Source of the DNA: Streptomyces kronopolitis
GTDB lineage: Bacteria; Actinomycetota; Actinomycetes; Streptomycetales; Streptomycetaceae
Direction of reading: 5' to 3'
DNA: 64,000 bases
Assembly: GCF_014646275.1 (NCBI RefSeq)
Contig: NZ_BMND01000003.1
Coordinates: forward strand, 367,988 to 431,987
Shown here: positions 41,058 through 49,586 of the stretch, piece after piece
Layout of the letters: every line of letters begins with the position of its first letter
Numbering within the stretch: position 1 is the first letter of the stretch
Position numbers and translations under genes: made by a program
Notes under the pieces: model-generated
Told to the model about the DNA's origin: nothing
The model's input: only the letters and a program-made list of their open reading frames with translations
Database searches by the model: none

Positions 41058-42311
41058 TCACCACTCCCCGAACGTCAGCCGCGAGACCCACTTGGTGTTG
41101 AGCACCCCGGGCGCCGCCGGGACGATGATCCGCGCCGGATAGCCGTGGTCCGCGGACAGTTCCGCACCGCCCACCCGCAGCGCGAGCAGGGAACGCGGAT
41201 CGCGCACCTGGTTGTCGCGCAGCGCGGCCCGGCGGAACGCCCCGTGCAGCTGGAGCGATTCGACCAGCACTCCGGGCGGCTCGGCCTCGTGCCCCACCAG
41301 CGCGGCGAGATCCCGCAGCCGCACCCCGCTCCAGAGCCGGTCATCGGTCGACCAGCCCTCGACGCAGGCGATCGGCAGGGCCGCCTCGTGCTGCGGCAGC
41401 GCCAGCAGGTCGGCGCGGCCGAGCCGCACCCGGCGCCCGCCGCCCTCGACCGTCAGCCGCCAGTCGTCGCCGGTGTCCCGGGCCCGGATACCGACGGCCG
41501 CCGCGGTCTTGTTGATCTGGAAGGCGTTCGGGCCGCTGCCCGGCTCGCCCGCCCCGTGCGGCGCCAGCAGGGCGATGCGCCGCCACCGGCCGCCGATGCT
41601 CTGTCCGGCGGTCGTGAGGCCGAGCGCCAGCGAACCGGCGCCGACCAGCCCCAGCGCACCCCGCCGCGACACGGTCGGCCGGTCCGGGCGGGCCGCCACC
41701 AGCCCCGTGTCGTCGGCCGCCGCCCGCGGGTCGCGGCCCTCGCGCAGCGCCCGCACGGTCCGCGGCAGCCGCAGGACCACATGCGTGGCGAACGCCGCCA
41801 TGAACACCCACGCGCCGTAGAAGTGCAGCGGATAGAACGAGCCCGGGAAGAGGTACTCCAGCTGGACGTTGAGCACCCCCGTGACGCACTCGAACAGCAC
41901 CCCGCCGACGAGCAGCAGCAGCGAGATCCGCTCCAGCGCGTGCCCGGCGGAGCGCACCGGCGGCAGCGTGAACAGCTTGGGTATCACCGACCACAGCTTC
42001 GCCAGCACCACGGGCACCAGCGCGACGCCCACGGTGACGTGCAGCCCCTGGGTGAGGCGGTAGAGCCAGTGCGGGCCGGTCGGCCAGGGGAAGAGGTAGA
42101 GGCCCAGCAGGCCCTTGCCGGGCGTCCTGTCGTTGAGGCCGCCGGCCAGATCCGGGTTGTACGCGGCGTACGACAGCAGGCCGGTCACGAACAGCAGCGT
42201 GATGCCGGCCAGCAGCACGGTGCCGAGCACCGCGGTCAGCCACGGTCCGCGCAGCGGACTGCGCCAGAACGACGGCGATGTCGGGGGAGTGAACGGGGGA
42301 TGGGCACCCAT
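41058..42311 (-). CDS. Cytochrome b-like/sulfite oxidase-like molybdopterin fusion protein
   Basis: A 417-residue membrane protein. The N-terminal half has about four to five spans with spaced histidines, like a di-heme cytochrome b. After a hydrophobic TAT-like segment (SRRGALGLVGAGSLALGL) comes a sulfite-oxidase-fold domain in which LPIACVEGWSTDD carries the Cys ligand of the molybdenum cofactor. It should move electrons between a periplasmic substrate and the membrane. The substrate is not known and sulfite is only one option. AGGAC precedes the ATG at 42311. Confidence 0.85.
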   Translation of the reverse strand: MGAHPPFTPPTSPSFWRSPLRGPWLTAVLGTVLLAGITLLFVTGLLSYAAYNPDLAGGLNDRTPGKGLLGLYLFPWPTGPHWLYRLTQGLHVTVGVALVPVVLAKLWSVIPKLFTLPPVRSAGHALERISLLLLVGGVLFECVTGVLNVQLEYLFPGSFYPLHFYGAWVFMAAFATHVVLRLPRTVRALREGRDPRAAADDTGLVAARPDRPTVSRRGALGLVGAGSLALGLTTAGQSIGGRWRRIALLAPHGAGEPGSGPNAFQINKTAAAVGIRARDTGDDWRLTVEGGGRRVRLGRADLLALPQHEAALPIACVEGWSTDDRLWSGVRLRDLAALVGHEAEPPGVLVESLQLHGAFRRAALRDNQVRDPRSLLALRVGGAELSADHGYPARIIVPAAPGVLNTKWVSRLTFGEW

Positions 42312-42528
42312 GGTGTGTCCTCGGCGGTCGGTGCGACGGCGGTCCGTCGCGCGGGAACTGCCCGGCGGATGACGGCCGGACGACCTGCTGCCGACGCTAT
42401 GCCGGGATCGGGGCACCCAGGGGGTCGTGACGGATGACGAAACTCTGACGTCGGCGCGGGCGGCGGGAGAATCTGACGGAACGGTGACGGCCCGGCCGCC
42501 GCACGGCCCGGGGCCGCCCGCCGGCGCC

Positions 42529-42534
42529 TAGCGT
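42529..42534 (+). promoter_or_regulatory. -10 box of leaderless membrane glycosyltransferase-like gene
   Basis: TAGCGT followed by 6 nt and GTG at 42541; there is no ribosome site. Confidence 0.55.
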
Positions 42535-42540
42535 GCCGCT

Positions 42541-43920
42541 GTGAACTCCTGTGCGACCACCGAAGAACGCGCCTTGCACCGCGCCGATCTGCGCGCCGCC
42601 GCGGCCGGCGCCCTGCTCGTCGCGGCCGCCGCCGTCGTCGGCACCGTCATCGAACGCACCCGCGGCACCCTGCACGTCAACTGGCCCCCGCTGTACGCCT
42701 CGTGGTTCCCGCACCTGGGCCCCGGCACCCCCGCCGCGCTCGTCGTCGCCGCCGCGGTGGTCCTCCACGGGCCGTCCCTCGCCGCCCGGCTGCCCTGGCG
42801 CCGCCTCGTCCTGGCGGGCTGGGCCGCGGCGATGGCCTGGACCTGGTCGCTGGCGCTGATCGACGGCTGGCGGACCGGCATCGCCCGCCGCCTGACCACC
42901 GCCTACGAGTACCTGACCGTCATCCACCGCTTCGACGAACCCGGCGCGGCGCTGCGCGACTTCACCCACCACATCCTCAACAACGGCCCCACCCCCTGGC
43001 CCGCCCATGTCGCCGGGCACCCCCCGGCCGCCATCCTCACCTTCGTCGGCCTGGACCGCCTGGGCCTGGGCGGCGGTGGCTGGGCCGGAGTCTGGTGCCT
43101 GACCGTGGGCACCTCCGCGGTGGCCGCGGTCCTCGTCGCGCTGCGCGCCCTCACCGACGAGCCGACCGCCCGCCGGGCCGCCCCGTTCCTGGTCCTGGCC
43201 CCGTCCGCGGTCTGGGTGGGCACCTCGGCCGACGGCTACTTCGCGGCGGTGGCCGCCTGGTCCCTGGCCCTGCTCGCGCTGGCCGCCACCCGCCGCACCC
43301 GCCACCGCTGCGCCGCCGCCCTCGCCGCCGGGCTGCTGTTCGGCCTGACCTGCTACCTCTCCTACGGCCTCACCCTGATCGCGCTGATCGCCGCCGCGGT
43401 GCTGCTGCTCACCCGGACCCTGCGCCCGCTCCCGCTCCTGGCGGCCGGTGCGGCGGCCGTCGCCGCCGCCTTCACCCTCGCCGGATTCTCCTGGTGGGAG
43501 GGGTACCAGCTGCTGGTCGAGCGCTACTACCAGGGCGCCGCCGCGGTCCGCCCCTACACGTACTGGGTGTGGGCCAACCTCGCCTGCGCCGTGCTGATCA
43601 CCGGCCCGGCGGCGGTGGCCGGGGTGCGCCGCACCCTCGCGGCGGCCCCCGCCGCCCTGCGGGAACTGCGGCCGTCCGCCGCGGCGCCGCCCGGTCCCAC
43701 CGGCCGGCTGGTCGTGCTGGTGCTGGCCGTGCTGCTCGCCGTGCTGGCCGCCGACCTCTCCGGGATGAGCAAGGCGGAGACCGAGCGGATATGGCTGCCG
43801 TTCGCCGCCTGGCTGCCGGCGGCCTGCGCCCTGCTGCCCGCGGTCCGCCACCGCCACTGGCTGACGGCCCAGGCCGTCCTCGCCCTGCTGCTCAACCACC
43901 TGCTGTACACCGGATGGTGA
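42541..43920 (+). CDS. Polytopic membrane protein, GT-C glycosyltransferase-like
   Basis: A 459-residue protein with about ten membrane spans. The first extracytoplasmic loop (LHVNWPPLYASWFPHLG) and the second (HILNNGPTPWPAHVAGHPPAAILTFVGL) are rich in His, Pro and Trp, as in GT-C fold transferases of the GT39/GT87 kind, which use lipid-linked sugars. The specific activity is not known. It stands divergent from the molybdo-oxidoreductase gene and next to the sugar cluster, suggesting a role in the same glycan. Confidence 0.72.
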   Translation: MNSCATTEERALHRADLRAAAAGALLVAAAAVVGTVIERTRGTLHVNWPPLYASWFPHLGPGTPAALVVAAAVVLHGPSLAARLPWRRLVLAGWAAAMAWTWSLALIDGWRTGIARRLTTAYEYLTVIHRFDEPGAALRDFTHHILNNGPTPWPAHVAGHPPAAILTFVGLDRLGLGGGGWAGVWCLTVGTSAVAAVLVALRALTDEPTARRAAPFLVLAPSAVWVGTSADGYFAAVAAWSLALLALAATRRTRHRCAAALAAGLLFGLTCYLSYGLTLIALIAAAVLLLTRTLRPLPLLAAGAAAVAAAFTLAGFSWWEGYQLLVERYYQGAAAVRPYTYWVWANLACAVLITGPAAVAGVRRTLAAAPAALRELRPSAAAPPGPTGRLVVLVLAVLLAVLAADLSGMSKAETERIWLPFAAWLPAACALLPAVRHRHWLTAQAVLALLLNHLLYTGW

Positions 43921-43945
43921 CGGGGGCGGCCACGGCGGGGGCGGC

Positions 43946-44197
43946 TCAGGCCAGGTAGGGGCGGGTCGAGTCCACCCGGCCGGGGCGCAGGATCCGCAGC
44001 GGTCCGCGGTTGCAGGACGGGCACTCGGCACGGGTCAGCGGGGAGGCGACGCGGGTGCCGTGGCTGAAGTAGTCGGCGCGTCGCCGGCCCGCCAGATCGG
44101 TGGTGTGCCGGATCTCGTACTCCTCTTCCCAGCCGTGCCCGCAGTGCAGGCAGACGAAGGAATACGCCTCGTGGACCGTCTCGGTGTCCCGTTCCAT
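43946..44197 (-). CDS. Small zinc-ribbon protein
   Basis: An 83-residue protein with SFVCLHCGHGWEEEYEIRH and ECPSCNRGPLRIL, two CxxC knuckles. Proteins of this type are widespread in Streptomyces and uncharacterised. The ATG at 44197 is preceded by GGAGAGG. It is divergent from the MarR gene, with 195 bp between. Confidence 0.72.
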   Translation of the reverse strand: MERDTETVHEAYSFVCLHCGHGWEEEYEIRHTTDLAGRRRADYFSHGTRVASPLTRAECPSCNRGPLRILRPGRVDSTRPYLA

Positions 44198-44380
44198 GGT
44201 GATCACGCCCTCTCCCCGGCCCGTCGCGTGCACCGGGGCCGGATGCATGCCGCACCTCCCATTATGGCGCTCGGCGACGGCCGGCGGGCGGCGTCGGGCC
44301 CGGCCCGTCGATCGCCCTCGAAAGCGCCCGCGACCAGGCACGATGTCCGCACCGGGTACAAGCACGAGGCCGGCACCGGG

Positions 44381-44386
44381 TATAAA
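44381..44386 (+). promoter_or_regulatory. -10 box of leaderless marR-type gene
   Basis: TATAAA, 6 nt, then ATG at 44393. Two direct repeats (CACCGGGTA..A) at about 44350-44360 and 44373-44383 overlap the promoter and could be the MarR protein's own site. Confidence 0.45.
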
Positions 44387-44392
44387 GGCGCC

Positions 44393-44932
44393 ATGGGGCA
44401 CGAGGCGCAGGGCACACCGCGGGCGGCCGGGGTGGCCGCGCCCGGCGGGAATCTCGACGATGAGGTCGAGGAGGTCATCGCCGCGGTGCTGACCGCCTCC
44501 CGGCTGCTGGTCGCGGTCTCCGCCCGGGCCCTGGGCCGCATCGCCCCCTCCCTCACCCTGCCCCAGCTGCGGGCCCTGGTGGTGCTTGACACTCAGGGGC
44601 CGGTCAAGCTCGCCGCGCTGGCCGGGGCGCTGGGCGTCAACCCGTCCACCGCGATGCGGATGGTCGACCGGCTGGAGGCGGCCGGCAGCGTCACCCGGCA
44701 GGCCAACCCCGGCAACCGCCGTGAGGTCGTGCTGAGCCTGACGGCCCGCGGCCGGGCGCTCGTCGAGGAGGTGCTCGCCGGCCGGCACGCGGAGATCGCC
44801 GCGATCGTGTCCCGGATCCCGGCCGGCGAGCGCGCGGGGCTGATCGGCTCGCTGCGCGCCCTCACCGACGCGGCGGGCGAACCCCCGGTGGCCCCGAGGC
44901 CCGCCCCGCCGCCGGAGTCGGCCGCGCCCTAG
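44393..44932 (+). CDS. MarR family transcriptional regulator
   Basis: A 179-residue winged-helix regulator. LTLPQLRALVVLDTQGPVKLAALAGALGVNPSTAMRMVDRLEAAGSV is the MarR DNA-binding core and NRREVVLSLTARGRALVEEV the wing. The ligand and target are not known; the divergent zinc-ribbon gene and itself are candidates. The C-terminal 20 residues are Pro-rich. It has a leaderless-type start. Confidence 0.9.
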   Translation: MGHEAQGTPRAAGVAAPGGNLDDEVEEVIAAVLTASRLLVAVSARALGRIAPSLTLPQLRALVVLDTQGPVKLAALAGALGVNPSTAMRMVDRLEAAGSVTRQANPGNRREVVLSLTARGRALVEEVLAGRHAEIAAIVSRIPAGERAGLIGSLRALTDAAGEPPVAPRPAPPPESAAP

Positions 44933-44944
44933 CCGGCCCGGCCG

Positions 44945-46138
44945 TCAGCTCAGCACGGGCTCCAGAGCCTGGTACACGGCCCGGACCAGCCCGGCGTTGC
45001 GCGGATCGTGGCCCGTCGTGCCGCCGCCGTACTTGTTCATGGTGTACGCGTACGACAGCCGGTTCTCGGGGTCCGCGAAGGCGTACGAGCCGCCCGCGCC
45101 GCCGTGCCCGAACGCCCGCGGGTTGGGTCCCGCCTGGCCCTGCTGGTTGAGCATGTAGCCCAGCCCCCAGCGGTGTTCGTAGCCCTGCGGGGCGAGCGCG
45201 CCGATGGTCAGGTCCCGTTCCCCCGGCAGGCTCTGCGACCGGCGCATCTCCTCCAGGGTGGCGGGCTTGACGAGGGCGCCGCCCGCCAGCGCGCCGTAGA
45301 CGGTGGCCAGCCCGTGGGCGGAGGCGTGCGCGTTGCCCGCCGGGATCTCGGCCGACCGGTAGGCGGCGCTGTTGACATCGCCGGTGGGGACGTACATCAG
45401 CGCCAGCGCCACGACGGCCTGCGGATGGTCACCGAGCGCGGTGAACGGCGGCTTCGGCAGGCCGGGGAACTGCCGGTCGAGCCGCGCCTCGTCCAGCTGC
45501 CCGACCATGTCGGCGCAGCGGGCGTGCTCCTCGGCGGGGGTGCCGATGAACACTCGCGCGCCCAGCGGCTCGGTGATCTCGCGGCGCAGGAACGTGCCGA
45601 GGGACTGCCCGGTGATCCGCCGGACGACCTCGCCCACGAGGTATCCGAAGGTCACCGCGTGATAGCCCTGCGCGGTGCCCGGCTCCCACCACGGCTCGGC
45701 GGCCGCCAGGGCGGCGCACACCCGCTCCCAGTCGTAGGCGTCCGCCACGGACAGCCGCTCACGGGGCGCGATCAGACCGGCCCGGTGGCTGAGCAGCCAG
45801 CGCACGGGCAGCTCCCGCTTGCCGGCCTGGGCGAACTCGGGCCAGTAGCGGGCCACCGGCGCGTCGAGGTCCAACTCGCCCCGGTCCACGAGGAGATGGG
45901 CGCACAGCGCGGTCATCCCCTTGGACGTCGAGTAGACGTTGACGAGGGTGTCGTGCTCCCAGTCGCGGGTGCCGGCCGCGTCCGCGTGGCCGCCCCAGAG
46001 GTCGACCACCGCCTCGCCGTCCACGGTCACGGTGACCGCCGCGCCGATGTCGCCGTGCGTGGAGAAGTTCCGGGCGAAGGCTTCCCGTACGCCGGCGAAC
46101 CCCGGTGCGCAGTGGCCGTTGACGGTGGCTGGTTCCAC
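44945..46138 (-). CDS. Serine hydrolase (beta-lactamase/class C fold, esterase-like)
   Basis: A 397-residue protein of the beta-lactamase-related family. YSTSK is the SxxK nucleophile motif near residue 70, YHAVTF holds the YxN-type Tyr, and FGHGGAGGSY the third motif (HGG). No signal peptide is present, so it is probably a cytosolic esterase rather than a resistance enzyme. GTG start at 46138 is preceded by GAGGAG. Confidence 0.88.
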   Translation of the reverse strand: MEPATVNGHCAPGFAGVREAFARNFSTHGDIGAAVTVTVDGEAVVDLWGGHADAAGTRDWEHDTLVNVYSTSKGMTALCAHLLVDRGELDLDAPVARYWPEFAQAGKRELPVRWLLSHRAGLIAPRERLSVADAYDWERVCAALAAAEPWWEPGTAQGYHAVTFGYLVGEVVRRITGQSLGTFLRREITEPLGARVFIGTPAEEHARCADMVGQLDEARLDRQFPGLPKPPFTALGDHPQAVVALALMYVPTGDVNSAAYRSAEIPAGNAHASAHGLATVYGALAGGALVKPATLEEMRRSQSLPGERDLTIGALAPQGYEHRWGLGYMLNQQGQAGPNPRAFGHGGAGGSYAFADPENRLSYAYTMNKYGGGTTGHDPRNAGLVRAVYQALEPVLS

Positions 46139-46322
46139 GGTGGCTCTCCTCGCGTCGTCCGTGTGCGGTCATCCCGTACGTGCGTGCGGCGTACGTATCG
46201 GATGATCCGCCCGGGTCGATGCCCGTGGCAACCATGTGAGGCCGGACGGCGGAGTGTCGGCGTGGTGCGGGGGTGCGGCGGCCGGGTGAGGAGGCGCCCC
46301 CCGGCGCGGCCGTCCGCTCGGG

Positions 46323-47141
46323 TCAGTCCTGGTTGTGCTCCAGGGCGTGGAGGTAGGCGTCCATGAGGTGGTCGCGCACGCCGTCGGAGGTGGGCGCGAG
46401 GGCGTCGGCGGTCAGGCCCCGGGCGTGATCGAGCATGCCGCTGAGCAGCGGCATGGTGTGGTGGATGGCGCCCTTGGCGTCGATGTAGCGCAGCGCGGAG
46501 ACGTGGTGGAAGGTGGGCTCGGGGGGCAGCTGCGGCACGATGTCGTTGTTGTTGACGAAGCGGTACATCCGGTCGGAGAAGGCCGTGTTGAACTCCTTGG
46601 ACAGCTGCCGGTCGCAGGTGCGCGGCTGGCCGAAGGTGTAGACGCCGTTGGCCGTCAGCCGCGGCTCCTCGAAATGCAGCCGGGCGCCCGCCAGCATCGC
46701 CAGCGCCCCGCCCAGGCTGTGGCCGGTGAACCACACCGTCTGGCCGTTGTCGCGGAACTCGTCGACGGTGGCGCCGACCTGCGGCCAGACGGCCTGCAGG
46801 GCCTCGGCGAAGCCGTGGTGGACGTACCCCTTGCCGCCGGGGCCGGGCCAGGGCGGGGTGGTGGCGTCGGAGAGCCAGTCGCGCAGCTCGGCCGGCTCCG
46901 TCCCGCGGAAGCCGGTGATGATCATGCTGTGCCCGCCGAGGGTGTACGCCTGGGTGTCCTCCAGCGGGAACGGCGGCCGGAACGCGGTGCGGTGATGGCG
47001 CACCCGGTCGAAGCCCCAGGTCCGGGCGGTGGCGTCGATGGTCGCCTCGTCCTGGTAGGCGAGCGCGGCGGCGCGCGCCATCGCGAGCGCGTGGCGGACG
47101 GTGTAGCCGGTGGCTTTCTGGTCGATCGCGGTGCTGGTCAA
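46323..47141 (-). CDS. Class 3 lipase family protein
   Basis: A 272-residue alpha/beta hydrolase. FTGHSLGGALAMLAGA is the GxSxG nucleophile elbow, and YTFGQPRTCD and VNNNDIVPQLPP are the class 3 lipase blocks, with a His further on (FHHVSAL). There is no signal peptide, so action inside the cell or non-classical export is expected. It is monocistronic. Confidence 0.88.
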   Translation of the reverse strand: MTSTAIDQKATGYTVRHALAMARAAALAYQDEATIDATARTWGFDRVRHHRTAFRPPFPLEDTQAYTLGGHSMIITGFRGTEPAELRDWLSDATTPPWPGPGGKGYVHHGFAEALQAVWPQVGATVDEFRDNGQTVWFTGHSLGGALAMLAGARLHFEEPRLTANGVYTFGQPRTCDRQLSKEFNTAFSDRMYRFVNNNDIVPQLPPEPTFHHVSALRYIDAKGAIHHTMPLLSGMLDHARGLTADALAPTSDGVRDHLMDAYLHALEHNQD

Positions 47142-47377
47142 CGAAGGCTCCTGGTGGTCGACGGTGGATGCGGTGGGTGCCGGGCGAGGCGCGCACTCCG
47201 CCCCTGATTACAGAGAGCTTGCACTGGCTACACAGCGTAACTCCGGCGCCGGGGGCCGGGCCCCGACGCCCGTTCAAACCACTCGTTCGAGCCTCCGGTC
47301 GCACACACCGGGCCGCCGGGCGAGCCTGGAAGCGTTCGGCTCCCGGAGGACGGCCCACGAAGGAAGGCGGCCCCACA

Positions 47378-47782
47378 GTGAACGGTGCACAGCAGGCGGC
47401 ACACGCGGAACACGTACCGGCCGAGGTGACGGTGGAACTCGAGAGCTGTGCGGCCACGGACGCACACGCCGTCTTCAGCGCGCTGCGCACCACCTTCCGC
47501 TCCGACCGGGAGGCGGACGACGTGCCCGAGGAGATGGCCGGCCCGGGCGCGACCGTGTGGACCTCCACCTTCGACGTGAGCGACCACCGGGCGGCGGCCG
47601 AGCCCCGCCGGCTGTCCGCACCCGTCGTGGTCAGCCTCCAGGGCGGCTACTGGGCGGTCGACGAGCTGTGCCGGGGCCTGGAGCCGGCGTTCGCGGTGCA
47701 CGTCCTCGGCACCGCCGCCGGCGACCAGGAGAAGGAGGTCGAACTGCGGCTGGAGACCCGCGAGGTACTGGAGACCCGCTAG
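47378..47782 (+). CDS. Conserved hypothetical protein upstream of molybdoenzyme genes
   Basis: A 134-residue acidic protein beginning at GTG 47378 with AAGGAAGG about 10 nt upstream. Motifs such as VTVELESCAATDAHAVFSALRTTF recall short Streptomyces DUF proteins with a beta-alpha-beta core, but I cannot name a family with confidence. It precedes the xanthine-dehydrogenase-type genes by 113 bp on the same strand; a functional link is only positional. Confidence 0.6.
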   Translation: MNGAQQAAHAEHVPAEVTVELESCAATDAHAVFSALRTTFRSDREADDVPEEMAGPGATVWTSTFDVSDHRAAAEPRRLSAPVVVSLQGGYWAVDELCRGLEPAFAVHVLGTAAGDQEKEVELRLETREVLETR

Positions 47783-47895
47783 GCGGCGGGCGCACCGCCG
47801 TACGGAAACGGGGGCGGGACCACCACCACGGCACACGGCGCCGGCCCGGGCACGCACCACCCGCCCCGCGGCCCGGCGCGGAAAGGCAGGAGCGA

Positions 47896-48516
47896 GTGGA
47901 GCCCACCCGGTACCCGGCGGACGGCGGCACGGTGCCCGCCACCGAGCAGCGTTCCGAGCTGGTCCTGCACCTCAACGGCAGGGCCCACACCCTGACCGTC
48001 GACCACCGCACCACGGTCCTGGACCTGCTCCGCGAACAGGTCGGCCTCACCGGCGCCAAGAAGGGCTGCGACCACGGGCAGTGCGGCGCCTGCACGGTGC
48101 TCGTCGACGGCCGGCGCGCCAACAGCTGCCTGCTGCTGGCCGTCGCCCAGGACGGCCGGCGGATCACCACCGTCGAGGGCCTGGCCGACGGGGAGCGGCT
48201 GCACCCGCTCCAGGAGGCCTTCCTGGAGCGGGACGCCTTCCAGTGCGGCTACTGCACCCCGGGCCAGCTCTGTTCGGCCGCCGGGGTGCTGGCCGAGGCC
48301 GCGGACGGCTTCCCCTCCCACGCCACCCCGGCCACCGCGGACCCCGCGGCACCGGTCGCGCTCACCGCCGAGGAGATCCGCGAGCGGATGAGCGGCAACC
48401 TGTGCCGCTGCGGCGCCTATCCCCGGATCATCGAGGCCGTCGCGGACGCCGCCGCCCACCACGGAGGGACGGCCCGCCCCGGAGGGGCCGCGGAGCACCA
48501 GGAGGCGACACCGTGA
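47896..48516 (+). CDS. Xanthine dehydrogenase-type [2Fe-2S] subunit
   Basis: A 206-residue iron-sulfur subunit. The plant-type cluster uses C-x4-C-x2-C (CDHGQCGAC) and a later Cys in RANSC. The second cluster uses CGYC and CRCG in FQCGYCTPGQLCSAAG and NLCRCGAYPRI. It passes electrons from the molybdenum site to FAD. GTG start at 47896 with AGGAG close by. It is coupled to the FAD subunit by GTGA. Confidence 0.92.
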   Translation: MEPTRYPADGGTVPATEQRSELVLHLNGRAHTLTVDHRTTVLDLLREQVGLTGAKKGCDHGQCGACTVLVDGRRANSCLLLAVAQDGRRITTVEGLADGERLHPLQEAFLERDAFQCGYCTPGQLCSAAGVLAEAADGFPSHATPATADPAAPVALTAEEIRERMSGNLCRCGAYPRIIEAVADAAAHHGGTARPGGAAEHQEATP

Positions 48517-49586
48517 GGCCGTTCGGATATCTGCGGCCGGCCGGCGTCGAGGAGGCGGTACGGGCCGCCGCCGAAGCGCCCGGCGCCCGCTTCCTCGGCG
48601 GCGGCACCAACCTCGTCGACCTGATGAAACTGGGCGTGGAGACACCCCGGACGCTCATCGACGTCTCCCGCCTGCCGCTCGGCGGCATCGAGGAACTGCC
48701 CGACGGGGGGCTGCGGATCGGTGCCACGGTCCGCAACAGCGACCTCGCCGCGGCCGCCCCCGTGCGCGAGCGCTACCCCGTCCTGTCGCAGGCGCTGCTG
48801 GCCGGTGCCTCGGGGCAGCTGCGGAACACCGCGACCACCGGCGGCAATCTGCTCCAGCGCACCCGCTGCCTGTATTTCCAGGACCCCACCAAGCCCTGCA
48901 ACAAGCGCTCCCCGGGCACCGGCTGCCCGGCCCGCGACGGCGTCCACCGCGATCTGGCCGTCCTGGGCCACTCCGCGCACTGCGTCGCCACCCAGCCCTC
49001 CGACATGGCGGTGGCACTGGCCGCGCTGGACGCCGAGGTGCACCTGCACGGCCCCGACGGGGAACGCACGGTGGCGGTCACCGACTTCCACCGGCTGCCC
49101 GGCGACCGGCCGGAGCAGGACACCGTCATCCGGCCCGGCGAACTGCTCACCGCCGTCCGGCTCCCGCCGGCCGCCCCCGGCGCCCGCTCGCGCTACCGCA
49201 AGGTCCGCGACCGCGCCTCCTTCGCGTTCGCCCTGGTCTCCGTCGCCGCCGTACTGGAGGCGCGCGACGGCGTCGTGGAGCGGGCGGCGCTGGCGTTCGG
49301 CGGGCTCGCGCACCGGCCCTGGCGCGCCCGCGCGGCCGAGGAGGTGCTGCTCGGCGCGCCCGCCACCGAGGACACCTTCGCCCGCGCCGCCGACGCCGAA
49401 CTCGCCGCCGCCCGCTGCGCGACAACGCCTTCAAGGTCGCACTCGCCCGCAACCTGGCCGTCAGCGTGCTCACCGGCCTGGCGGACCCGGCCGGCGACCG
49501 CTGACCCCACCACGGCCCGAGCCCGCCGCCGCCTCCGACCCACCGTCCCCGACCCACCGTCCCCGACCCAAGGACGCGAGCCATGA
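48513..49586 (+). CDS. Xanthine dehydrogenase-type FAD subunit with frameshifted C-terminus
   Basis: The medium subunit. GARFLGGGTNLVDLMKLGVE and ASGQLRNTATTGGNLLQRTRC bind FAD, and the four-cysteine insert RCLYFQDPTKPCNKRSPGTGC is typical of the YagS-like group. After AADAELAAAR (about base 49419) the conserved ending LRDNAFKVALARNLAVSVL is found in another frame, stopping at 49502-49504. The present frame instead reads a Pro/Arg-rich tail and ends at the start of the next gene. A loss of two bases or gain of one explains this. About 300 of 330 residues are intact. Confidence 0.85.
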   Translation: MRPFGYLRPAGVEEAVRAAAEAPGARFLGGGTNLVDLMKLGVETPRTLIDVSRLPLGGIEELPDGGLRIGATVRNSDLAAAAPVRERYPVLSQALLAGASGQLRNTATTGGNLLQRTRCLYFQDPTKPCNKRSPGTGCPARDGVHRDLAVLGHSAHCVATQPSDMAVALAALDAEVHLHGPDGERTVAVTDFHRLPGDRPEQDTVIRPGELLTAVRLPPAAPGARSRYRKVRDRASFAFALVSVAAVLEARDGVVERAALAFGGLAHRPWRARAAEEVLLGAPATEDTFARAADAELAAARCATTPSRSHSPATWPSACSPAWRTRPATADPTTARARRRLRPTVPDPPSPTQGREP

